From: Pseudomonadota bacterium
Lineage (GTDB): Bacteria; Pseudomonadota; Gammaproteobacteria; Steroidobacterales; Woeseiaceae
Assembly: GCA_027618995.1 (NCBI GenBank)
Contig: JAQCGO010000009.1
Span: forward strand, 1 to 62,093
DNA length: 62,093 nt
Direction of reading: 5' to 3'
Shown one piece after another: positions 40,593 through 48,418 of this stretch. Position 1 is the first letter of the stretch, and each line of letters starts with the position of its first letter. The notes beneath the pieces are model-generated. The model had not been told where the DNA came from. It saw nothing but the letters and a program-made list of their open reading frames with translations, and searched no databases. The translations under genes were made by a program, and so were the position numbers.

Positions 40593-41891
40593 GTGGAAAG
40601 GCAAAAGTTTTCGTCAAAATTTTCTTCGACATTGACTTTTATCGGTGTTGCTGTCGGCCTTGGAAACGTCTGGCGATTTCCCTACATGATGGGCGAATAC
40701 GGCGGATCGGCTTTCCTTATTGTTTATCTATTGTTCACGATATTTCTGGCTATTCCGGGATTGACGGCCGAATGGACGCTTGGCCGAGCGACAGGTAAGG
40801 GACCAATCGGTGCGTTATCAAGCGTCCTTGGCAAGACCTGGGGACGTCGAATTGGCGGTTTGATCGTCTTCACGATGATTATATCGACGTCTTACTACAT
40901 CGTTGTCATTGGAAACGTTGCATTTGCGGCAGTGTTCTCGATATTCAATGGCTTCTCCGAATCAACAATTGCGGAATTCGACGGGCAGATGTCAAACGGC
41001 TGGCTGCAGTACGTTTTTGGACTGGTCGTCCTGGGGTTTGCGATGTTGGTTTTACATTTGGGCGTCAACAAGGGTATCGAATCGGTGAGCCGTCTTTTCG
41101 TTCCCTTTTTTGCGTTCGTTATTTTATATCTGGTTGTAAACGCTCTGTTTCTGCCCGGCGCACTGGCTAAGGTAGCCGAGTTTCTAAAGCCAGATTTTTC
41201 TGTGTTGACCGCAGAACACATATTCGCCGCGTTGGGTCAGTCATTTTTCTCTGTCGGTCTCGCCGGAACGATAATGGTCATTTATGGTTCCTATATGCCG
41301 GCGGATCAAAATATGCTGACAACGGCATCATTTACCGCCCTGGGAGATGTCGGTGCAGCGATTTTGGCATCACTATTTCTTATTCCGACAATACTCGTCT
41401 TCAATCTGGATCTGTCACAAGGACCAACACTAATTTTTTCGACCTTGCCGAAACTGTTTAGTGTGATGGCGGGTGGCCGAGTGCTGGGCAGCGGTTTCCT
41501 GCTTGCGCTTTGTTTGATCGCGTTTCTTTCGGCGATTGGTGCTCTCGAAGCAGTTGTTGGCAGTATCAGTGAGGAAATGAAACTGCGATCCAGTCGCAGC
41601 ATCATTATCCTGATAATTCTGTTAATCGAGGCAGCAATAATGCTGCCGAGCTCTTTGGATCCCAATATCATTGGCGTACTGGACTTAATTTTCGGTTCTG
41701 GAATGCAAATGCTCGGCAGTGCGATCGCTGTGACTACGGTGGCATGGGGGCTTGGGCGACTCGCCACCAAGGCGCAGATTTTCGGCTCGGCGGATAGATC
41801 TTGGCACGATACATATTTTGCGTGGTTGAAGTGGGTTTTGCCGGGCGTGATGTTCATCGTGCTGGCTGGTTATCTGGTAAGTAATCTGTAA
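40593..41891 (+). CDS. Sodium-dependent transporter, NSS (SNF) family
   Basis: 432 residues, about eleven or twelve membrane helices. The family signature IGVAVGLGNVWRFPYMMGEYGGSAF forms the Na+ and substrate sites of helix 1, here present as two short blocks from residue about 14. GTG start. NSS proteins move amino acids. The next gene is a sulfur-amino-acid PLP enzyme, so a methionine, cystathionine or cysteine-related substrate is a reasonable guess. Base composition is more AT-rich than the neighbours upstream. Confidence 0.93.
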   Translation: MERQKFSSKFSSTLTFIGVAVGLGNVWRFPYMMGEYGGSAFLIVYLLFTIFLAIPGLTAEWTLGRATGKGPIGALSSVLGKTWGRRIGGLIVFTMIISTSYYIVVIGNVAFAAVFSIFNGFSESTIAEFDGQMSNGWLQYVFGLVVLGFAMLVLHLGVNKGIESVSRLFVPFFAFVILYLVVNALFLPGALAKVAEFLKPDFSVLTAEHIFAALGQSFFSVGLAGTIMVIYGSYMPADQNMLTTASFTALGDVGAAILASLFLIPTILVFNLDLSQGPTLIFSTLPKLFSVMAGGRVLGSGFLLALCLIAFLSAIGALEAVVGSISEEMKLRSSRSIIILIILLIEAAIMLPSSLDPNIIGVLDLIFGSGMQMLGSAIAVTTVAWGLGRLATKAQIFGSADRSWHDTYFAWLKWVLPGVMFIVLAGYLVSNL

Positions 41892-41904
41892 TTCAGGAAT
41901 CGAT

Positions 41905-43056
41905 ATGACGCGAAGTTTTTCGACAAGGGCGATCCACGCGGGCGAAGGCAGGGACGATACGACGGGCGCGCACAATACGCCAATTTATCAAACAGCTACT
42001 TTCGCTTTCGATCGAGCGGAGGATTTTGCAGCGGCTATAGAGCTTGCGGTCGATCCAGATAGAAAAAGTCCTCTAGACAACTTTTTTTATTCCCGTACAG
42101 CCAACCCGACCAATGCTGCATTGGAGAATAAACTGGCTTCGCTCGAGTGTGCAGAGGCGGCCCTGGTGACATCATCAGGAATGTCTGCCGTGGCTATCTC
42201 GATCATGATTTCGGCAAAATCGGGCGATCATGTCATTGTCACCAATGACCTGTTCGTTATAAGCAGGCAGTTTTTCGAACAGGATTGCGCCGCGATGGGG
42301 ATTGAGGTGTCGATGTTCGATGTTCGCGACATTGGTCAGGCGCGAGCCGTCATCAAACCGAACTCGACAGCTATTTTTGTTGAGACTGTGACAAACCCGA
42401 ATATCTACATTGCAGATCTCGCCGCTTACAGAGAGTTAGCTGATGAACACGGTCTCGTACTCATCGCAGACAACACGTTTTTGAGCCCGTATCTTTGTCG
42501 ACCTGTCGAGCAAGGAGCGGACATAGTTCTGCATTCTGCGACTAAGTACATCAGTGGTCATGGAGATACGATTGCTGGCGTGCTCTCAGGCTCACGGGAC
42601 ACAATTGATCGCGCCCGCACTAAGATGGATTCGTTCGGGCAATGCCTTAGTCCTATTGCGTCATGGCTTGTCATGCGTGGTGTCAGGACCTTGCCACTGC
42701 GGATGCGCCAGCATTCAGAAAATGCCCAAGCGCTGGCGGAGTATCTTGAAGTGCACCCGAAGGTGGAGTGGGTAAAATATCCTGGCCTACCAAGTCATTC
42801 GCAATACGAGTTGGCGAAAACGTCTTTACCGAATGGATGCGGCGGCATTTTAAGTTTCAGAATAAAAGGGGGAACCGACGAGATGAATCAGTTCGCAAAT
42901 AGTAATAAGTTATTTGCTATATGCGTAAGTCTTGGTGACGTGTTTACTTTAATTTACCCGCAGCCATGGCGGGACAATCTGATTCGTGTCTCGGTCGGTT
43001 GTGAGGATGCCAGTGATATCGTCGGAGAATTCGAGGCTGCTTTATCGAAGCTGTGA
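41905..43056 (+). CDS. Cys/Met-metabolism PLP-dependent enzyme (cystathionine gamma-synthase/lyase family)
   Basis: 383 residues. STRAIHAGEGRDDTTGAHNTPIY is standard for the family; FFYSRTANPTNAALENKLA binds PLP phosphate; the PLP Lys lies in LHSATKYISGHGDTIAG. The substrate-pocket stretch SLGDVFTLIYPQPWRDNLIR differs from the usual SLGGVESLI.HP..MTH form, so the exact reaction (gamma-lyase, methionine gamma-lyase or another) is open. Together with cbs at 20076 it could complete reverse transsulfuration. 13 bp after the NSS transporter and likely co-transcribed. Confidence 0.9.
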   Translation: MTRSFSTRAIHAGEGRDDTTGAHNTPIYQTATFAFDRAEDFAAAIELAVDPDRKSPLDNFFYSRTANPTNAALENKLASLECAEAALVTSSGMSAVAISIMISAKSGDHVIVTNDLFVISRQFFEQDCAAMGIEVSMFDVRDIGQARAVIKPNSTAIFVETVTNPNIYIADLAAYRELADEHGLVLIADNTFLSPYLCRPVEQGADIVLHSATKYISGHGDTIAGVLSGSRDTIDRARTKMDSFGQCLSPIASWLVMRGVRTLPLRMRQHSENAQALAEYLEVHPKVEWVKYPGLPSHSQYELAKTSLPNGCGGILSFRIKGGTDEMNQFANSNKLFAICVSLGDVFTLIYPQPWRDNLIRVSVGCEDASDIVGEFEAALSKL

Positions 43057-43359
43057 TGTTCTTTATCGATGCCGGGTGCAACCCGCACGGGAAACGTTGC
43101 ATGCGCAGCAATCCGACTCCTAACCTATTAATTCTAAAGAGCAATTACTTGTTACCGACATATCATTGCGTGGAATTATTTGCAGACGGTACAGAAGTTA
43201 CGGTAAAGTAATGTAATCGTTTTCAAAACGAACAATTATTATAAACAGCCTTTGAGGTAATGCTGCAGAGCACGAATATTTCGGCGATCTGACAGCAACC
43301 GGGGACATTGCGGTCACGCTTGATGACGCCAAAGTGCGAAGCGGGGATGAGGTACTAAG
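43057..43359. other. 303-bp spacer with operator-like palindrome and short coding remnants
   Basis: No complete gene. Open-frame scraps read VELFADGTEVTVK-stop and then, just before the FG-GAP gene, EHEYFGDLTATGDIAVTLDD..DEVLR-stop, ending in the TGA that overlaps the ATG at 43360. These look like C-terminal ends of lost exported proteins. The AT-rich centre holds the palindrome at 43217-43231 and probably the promoter. Confidence 0.5.
43213..43231. promoter_or_regulatory. Putative LacI-family operator upstream of the FG-GAP genes
   Basis: GTAATCGTTTTC (43213-43224) differs by one base from the site before xylB, and overlaps a perfect palindrome TCGTTTTCAAAACGA (43217-43231). Located 129-147 bp before the first FG-GAP ATG in AT-rich DNA. 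Confidence 0.45.
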
Positions 43360-44703
43360 ATGAACAGAACTCAGCGCGTTATAGCATTGATACTTACCTG
43401 CTCTTTCTTAACCGCCGGCGCGCAAGCCGACGAGTTTGTTATTCGTGATTTTGAGAAACAACAACTGACCACTGTCTATTGGTCGGAAGGCGCGAGTTTC
43501 GGCGACTTTAATCAGGATGGTCATCAGGATGTCGTCAGTGGACCGCACATGTGGCTGGGGCCCGACTTCAAGCACCGTTACGAATACTATCCGCCCGTGG
43601 CGCCGACCAAGCGGCTGCCATATGATTTTGGGTATTACTCGAACGACAATTTCTTTTCATTCGTTTACGACATCAATGGGGACGGCTGGCCAGACGTCCT
43701 GACGGCGGGACTTCCCAATACCCCTGCTTACTGGTACCAGAACCCGGGCAAGTCCTTCAGTGGTCCGGGTCCGGAGCGACCGGAGCACTGGGAGCGCTAC
43801 TTCGTCACAGACGCTGTTAAGAACGAAGCACCTGATTTCAAAGACCTTACCGGCGATGGGGTGCCAGAACTGTTGATGGCTTACAGCAAACATTACGGCT
43901 ATGTCTCGCCGAACCCTGTAGCGCCGACGCTTCCCTGGATCTTTCACCCGATTTCGACCCATGAAGAGGAGATTCATCACTACACCCACGGCATGGGAAT
44001 TGGGGATATCGACGGCGACGGACGCAAAGACTACATAACCGGGGATGGATGGATGCGACAACCCGCCTCACTGCAAGACGGTCAAGATTGGGAGTATCAC
44101 CCGTTCGCATTCGTTAATCGGCAGACCAACCGCGTGTTCTGTTGTTTCACCGGCGGAGGCAATATGTATGCCTATGACGTGAATGGCGACGGGCTCAACG
44201 ATGTTATTACCAGTAAGGACGCACACGGTTGGGGTCTGAGCTGGTTTGAACAAATCCGTACCGGCAAAAAGATCACTTTCAAGGAGCATATTATTCTGAG
44301 CCATCAGGAGGAAAATACTGACAACCCTTATGGGGTTCAATTCTCCCAGCTCCACGCTGTTGAGCTTGTTGACATCGATGGCGATGGCTTAATGGACATT
44401 TTGACCGGCAAGACCTACCGGGCTCACGACTTCGGCGACCCCGGGTCCCGACAGGACCCGGTGGTCTATTATTTCCGGCTCACGCGCGAGGATGGCCAGG
44501 TTGAATATATTCCTCATCAGATCGATGATCAGGCGGGCATCGGACGGCAACTGGTAAGCGGAGACCTCAACGGAGATGGGCTGGTCGATTTTGTAGTCGG
44601 CAACAAAAATGGGGCCTTTGCCTTTACCCAAAAGGTTAGAAACGTCGACCAGGAGGAATGGGAAAAGGCTCAGCCGGTCCGGATCGAGAATTTTAGAGAC
44701 TAA
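43360..44703 (+). CDS. Secreted FG-GAP/VCBS-repeat beta-propeller protein, copy 1
   Basis: 447 residues; signal peptide VIALILTCSFLTAGAQA (about 7-23). Repeated FG-GAP blades with calcium-type loops: SFGDFNQDGHQDVVSGP, DINGDGWPDVLTAG, DLTGDGVPELLMAY, DIDGDGRKDYITGD, DVNGDGLNDVITSK, DIDGDGLMDILTGK and DLNGDGLVDFVVGN, i.e. seven blades. No catalytic signature is recognised. Tandem with a near-identical copy 38 bp downstream; upstream of the xylose regulator. Possibly a periplasmic or surface carbohydrate-binding or lyase-like propeller. Confidence 0.88.
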   Translation: MNRTQRVIALILTCSFLTAGAQADEFVIRDFEKQQLTTVYWSEGASFGDFNQDGHQDVVSGPHMWLGPDFKHRYEYYPPVAPTKRLPYDFGYYSNDNFFSFVYDINGDGWPDVLTAGLPNTPAYWYQNPGKSFSGPGPERPEHWERYFVTDAVKNEAPDFKDLTGDGVPELLMAYSKHYGYVSPNPVAPTLPWIFHPISTHEEEIHHYTHGMGIGDIDGDGRKDYITGDGWMRQPASLQDGQDWEYHPFAFVNRQTNRVFCCFTGGGNMYAYDVNGDGLNDVITSKDAHGWGLSWFEQIRTGKKITFKEHIILSHQEENTDNPYGVQFSQLHAVELVDIDGDGLMDILTGKTYRAHDFGDPGSRQDPVVYYFRLTREDGQVEYIPHQIDDQAGIGRQLVSGDLNGDGLVDFVVGNKNGAFAFTQKVRNVDQEEWEKAQPVRIENFRD

Positions 44704-44741
44704 TAAAGCCAGTACTATCCGACTGGAGATGAGGCACTAAG

Positions 44742-46088
44742 ATGAACAGAACTCAGCGCGTTATAGCATTGATACTTACCTGCTCTTTCTTAACCGCCGG
44801 CGCTCAAGCCGACGATCTTGTTATTCGCGAATTTGAAAAACAGCAACTGACCCCCGTCTATTGGTCGGAAGGCGCCAGTTTCGGCGACTTTAATAAGGAT
44901 GGTTATGAGGATGTCGTCAGTGGACCGCACATGTGGCTCGGGCCCGACTTCAAGCACCGTTACGAATACTATCCGCCCGTGGCGCCGACCAAGCGGCTGC
45001 CATATGACCGCGGGTATTACTCGAACGACAATTTCTTTTCATTCGTTTACGACATCAATGGAGACGGCTGGCTGGACGTCCTGACAGTGGGGCTTCCCAA
45101 TACCCCTGCTTACTGGTACCAGAACCCGGGCAAATCTTTCAGCGGTCCAGGTCCGGAGCGACCGGAGCACTGGGAGCGTTACTTCGTCACAAACGCTGTT
45201 AAGAATGAAGCACCAACATTCGAAGACCTTACCGGCGATGGGGTACCAGAACTGTTGATGGCTTACAGCAAACATTACGGCTATGTCTCACCGAACCCTG
45301 TAGCGCCGACGCTTCCCTGGATCTTTCACCCGATATCGACCCATGAAGAGGACATTCATCACTACACCCATGGTATGGGAGTTGGGGATGTCGACGGCGA
45401 TGGACGCGCTGACTTTCTGGAAGGGAACGGATGGATACAACAACCCTCGTCCCTGAAAGGCGATTCTGATTGGACTTATCATCGCTTTCCCTTCATCGAT
45501 CGGTCGGGTTCCGAGCAGTGGGATAGCTTGAAGGGTGGAGGCGATATGTATGCCTATGACGTGAATGGCGACGGGCTCAACGATGTTATTACCAGTAAGG
45601 ACGCACACGGTTGGGGTCTGAGCTGGTTTGAACAAATCCGCACCGGCAAAAAGATCACCTTCAAGGAACATATTATTCTGAGCAAGCAGGAGGAAAATAC
45701 TGACAACCCTTATGGGGTTCAATTCTCCCAGCTCCACGCAGTAGAACTTGCTGACATCGATGGTGATGGGCTGAAAGATATTGTGACCGGCAAGACCTAC
45801 CGGGCTCACGACTTCGCCGACCCCGGGGCACGACAGCCCGCGGTGATCTATTATTTCCGGCTCACGCGCCAGGATGGCGAGGTCGAGTACATTCCTCATC
45901 AAATCGATGACGACTCGGGCATCGGACGGCAACTGGTAAGCGGAGACCTCAACGGAGATGGGCTGCTCGATGTGGTGGTCGGCAATAAGAATGGGGCCTT
46001 TGTCTTTATCCAAAAGGTTCGTCAGGTCGGCCAGGAGGAATGGGAAAAGGCTCAGCCGGTCCGCAGCGAGGGTTTTGCACAACGGTAA
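44742..46088 (+). CDS. Secreted FG-GAP/VCBS-repeat beta-propeller protein, copy 2
   Basis: 448 residues, same signal peptide and same seven DxDGDG-type blades as copy 1. The two differ by scattered substitutions except for residues about 227-266, where they share little: copy 1 has GWMRQPASLQDGQDWEYHPF and FCCFTGGGNMYAYD, copy 2 has GWIQQPSSLKGDSDWTYHRF and WDSLKGGGDMYAYD. The 20 bp before each ATG (GATGAGG..CTAAG) are also duplicated, so the unit carried its ribosome site. Ends at a hairpin before the convergent lacI-type gene. Confidence 0.88.
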   Translation: MNRTQRVIALILTCSFLTAGAQADDLVIREFEKQQLTPVYWSEGASFGDFNKDGYEDVVSGPHMWLGPDFKHRYEYYPPVAPTKRLPYDRGYYSNDNFFSFVYDINGDGWLDVLTVGLPNTPAYWYQNPGKSFSGPGPERPEHWERYFVTNAVKNEAPTFEDLTGDGVPELLMAYSKHYGYVSPNPVAPTLPWIFHPISTHEEDIHHYTHGMGVGDVDGDGRADFLEGNGWIQQPSSLKGDSDWTYHRFPFIDRSGSEQWDSLKGGGDMYAYDVNGDGLNDVITSKDAHGWGLSWFEQIRTGKKITFKEHIILSKQEENTDNPYGVQFSQLHAVELADIDGDGLKDIVTGKTYRAHDFADPGARQPAVIYYFRLTRQDGEVEYIPHQIDDDSGIGRQLVSGDLNGDGLLDVVVGNKNGAFVFIQKVRQVGQEEWEKAQPVRSEGFAQR

Positions 46089-46096
46089 TTGCTGAT

Positions 46097-46127
46097 ACGA
46101 GCCAGAATGCCAGACATTTTGGCTCGT
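46097..46127. terminator. Hairpin between convergent FG-GAP and LacI-family genes
   Basis: ACGAGCCA (46097-46104) pairs with TGGCTCGT (46120-46127), and the inner GAATG/CATTT extends the stem to about 13 bp with a CCAGA loop. No long T run follows, so termination strength is uncertain, but the position between convergent genes fits a bidirectional terminator. Confidence 0.6.
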
Positions 46128-46130
46128 TAG

Positions 46131-47156
46131 CTAGCTGGCTGGTTTGGCAACAGACCGCCTGATCACCAGTTTGTGAGGCACGATTTCGGGTGAGCCAGCT
46201 GCGCCATTGCCCGTTTCGATCTGGCGACATAGCCGGTACATGACCCGCTCACCGATTTCTTCGGCAGGCTGACTGATCGTCGTAAGCGGCGGATCGGTGA
46301 CTTCGGCGTAGCGAATGTCGTCGAACCCAACGATCGAAATGTCACGCGGGACTTGCAGTCCGGCAGACTTGATCTCGTGAAGGCAACCAATGGCCATTTC
46401 GTCGTTTGCACAAAAAATCGCGGTCGGCTTATTGCCATGATTCATCAAATTGCGAGTGGCCTTTCGCGCCCCCGCAATAGTGAGGTCACCGTCAACAACC
46501 CAGCCATCTTCTATCGACAATTCGGCATGTCTCATTGCAGCGCGGTAGCCGAACTCCCTGTCCTTTGTCAGCAGTGATGAACTTTGTCCGCACACCATAG
46601 CGATACGCTTATGTCCCTGTGAAATCAGGTAATTGGTTGCCTCTTTCGCTGCGGCTATATTGTCAATGTGCACACTCGGAAAGTCGGCCAATTCAGGCGA
46701 CACGGTTTCGCAGCCAATAACAATTGGCAGCCTGCGGTTGTTCTTCGCCGATAGAACTTCGTTACCAAAGGGTGACGTGCTGGCCACCAAAATGATGCCG
46801 TCTGTCTGATTCGAAACAAGCATCGCGCCAATCTCATCGGCGGTCATCTTGTTGAACTCTGTTTCCTCAATCAGGACGGAGTAGCCTTTTGCCCGTGCCG
46901 CGACGTGAATGCCGCTCATCACGGCGGTAAAAAACGGGTCGCCTATAGACGGCAGCACCACCATAACGATATTCGTGCGACCACGTCGAAAGCTCTGCGC
47001 CAGCGTATTTGGCGAGTAGCCTGTCTGACAAATTGCATCCTGAACTTTAAGCCGCGTCTTCTCGGTGACCTTTTCAGGATTGTTGATGCATCTCGAGACG
47101 GTGGCAATCGACACGTCGGCAAGTCGCGCAACTTCCTTAATGGATACGTCTGACAT
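46131..47156 (-). CDS. LacI-family transcriptional regulator, probable xylose-regulon repressor
   Basis: 341 residues. LacI helix-turn-helix at residues 5-25 (SIKEVARLADVSIATVSRCI) and hinge NTLAQSFRRGRTNIV. Periplasmic-binding-protein-like effector domain with VLPSIGDPFF, TDGIILVAST, AIFCANDEMAIGCL and ISIVGFDDIRYAEV. Divergent from the aldose epimerase, and the site at 47258-47269 lies in the shared promoter region. Similar sites before xylB and the FG-GAP genes suggest the regulon. The effector is likely xylose or a xylose derivative (inferred). Confidence 0.92.
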   Translation of the reverse strand: MSDVSIKEVARLADVSIATVSRCINNPEKVTEKTRLKVQDAICQTGYSPNTLAQSFRRGRTNIVMVVLPSIGDPFFTAVMSGIHVAARAKGYSVLIEETEFNKMTADEIGAMLVSNQTDGIILVASTSPFGNEVLSAKNNRRLPIVIGCETVSPELADFPSVHIDNIAAAKEATNYLISQGHKRIAMVCGQSSSLLTKDREFGYRAAMRHAELSIEDGWVVDGDLTIAGARKATRNLMNHGNKPTAIFCANDEMAIGCLHEIKSAGLQVPRDISIVGFDDIRYAEVTDPPLTTISQPAEEIGERVMYRLCRQIETGNGAAGSPEIVPHKLVIRRSVAKPAS

Positions 47157-47257
47157 GTCCTGCGCCTCAGAATCTTCTTGTTACGGAACAGTATCGACTG
47201 ACGCCCTGGTCAAAGGTAGCCTACGGGACGAAGTAAGTGGATTTGGCCAGTAGCAGC

Positions 47258-47269
47258 GTATACGTTTAC
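47258..47269. promoter_or_regulatory. Putative LacI-family operator in the regulator/epimerase promoter
   Basis: GTATACGTTTAC, a one-mismatch palindrome with the central CG typical of LacI-family operators, lies 28 bp before the epimerase ATG and 102 bp before the divergent regulator gene. Confidence 0.55.
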
Positions 47270-47296
47270 AATTGATTGATCAATCGACCTTCGCAA

Positions 47297-48316
47297 ATGG
47301 AAAATCCAGTGCAGTCAAGTGATTCAACAAAATCGATCGAAGCAATAACGCTGAGATCACTCGCGGGTATGGAGGTGACGCTATTGAATTTTGGCGCGAC
47401 CATTCAAGCCATACGTGTGCCAACCGAATCTGGTGTTGTTGATGCCGTGCTTGGCTACGCGAATCTCCGCGATTATTTGCGTGACAAGTTCTACATGGGT
47501 GCGACGGTAGGGCGTTTCGCGAATCGCATAGCTGCTGCGCGTTTTCGGATTGACGATAATGCCTTTTCAGTAGATCCGAATGAGACGCAGACCGGAAACT
47601 GTCTGCACGGTGGCAGGGAAGGCTTTCATCAACGCTTTTGGCAAATGCACGCGCCGGAAAACGAAGCCGCGGTCCAATACTCCTATGTGTCTCCTGACGG
47701 CGAAAGCGGTTTTCCGGGAAAACTGGAAGTCACCGTTAAATATCAAATAGTTACTGACTTTTCACTGGTCATTGATTTCGAGGCGACAACAGATTCAGAC
47801 ACGGTCGTGAATCTCGTCAACCACGCCTATTTTAATCTCGACAAGCGTCAAAGTTCGATCGATACACATGACATCCAAATCGAGGCATACCAATACACGC
47901 CTGTTGATAGTGCCAAGATTCCTAGCGGTGAAATTCGTGATGTAGAGGCCACAAGATTTGACCTTCGTCGCCGCACAGCGATGCGTACAACGAGCTCAGA
48001 GGATAGTCAACGCCGACAGTACGACCATAATTTCGTTTTGAAAAACGGCGACGGAATGCTGCGCAGGGTTGCCACGCTATCGTCTCCGCAGAGCGGCCTG
48101 AAGATGCACCTGCATACAACTCAAGTTGGACTACAACTCTACACCGGCGAATATCTCACCGATCCTTTTCGACCGCGTGCCGGACTGTGTCTGGAAGCCC
48201 AGGGTTTCCCCGATGCGCCAAATCAGCCGGCTTTCCCATCCGCGCGATTGGCACCTGGAGACGTCTATCAACACCGCACAATCTACGAATTTGTGCCCGG
48301 CAAGCCTTATTCTTAG
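47297..48316 (+). CDS. Aldose 1-epimerase
   Basis: 339 residues from the ATG at 47297 (a TTG at 47276 would overlap the operator region). Interconverts alpha and beta sugar anomers before phosphorylation or isomerisation. GalM landmarks: GATVGRFANRIAAARF, NCLHGGREGFHQRFW (catalytic His), VNLVNHAYFNL (second His), YDHNFVL and the catalytic Glu in LCLEAQGFPDAPN. Placed before xylB/xylA, so it probably serves as xylose mutarotase. Confidence 0.92.
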   Translation: MENPVQSSDSTKSIEAITLRSLAGMEVTLLNFGATIQAIRVPTESGVVDAVLGYANLRDYLRDKFYMGATVGRFANRIAAARFRIDDNAFSVDPNETQTGNCLHGGREGFHQRFWQMHAPENEAAVQYSYVSPDGESGFPGKLEVTVKYQIVTDFSLVIDFEATTDSDTVVNLVNHAYFNLDKRQSSIDTHDIQIEAYQYTPVDSAKIPSGEIRDVEATRFDLRRRTAMRTTSSEDSQRRQYDHNFVLKNGDGMLRRVATLSSPQSGLKMHLHTTQVGLQLYTGEYLTDPFRPRAGLCLEAQGFPDAPNQPAFPSARLAPGDVYQHRTIYEFVPGKPYS

Positions 48317-48375
48317 CCGTTTTCACGTGTTGTAGACCACGGCATTTGTAAGTTCGCCGCATCCCAGTCTAAAAT

Positions 48376-48387
48376 GTAAACGTTTTC
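48376..48387. promoter_or_regulatory. Putative LacI-family operator before xylB
   Basis: GTAAACGTTTTC, a near-palindrome around a central CG, 32 bp upstream of the xylB GTG. It matches the epimerase site at 10 of 12 positions and the FG-GAP site at 11 of 12. Confidence 0.55.
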
Positions 48388-48418
48388 TTTCTACTGATCT
48401 CGGGATGGTCCAAGACCT

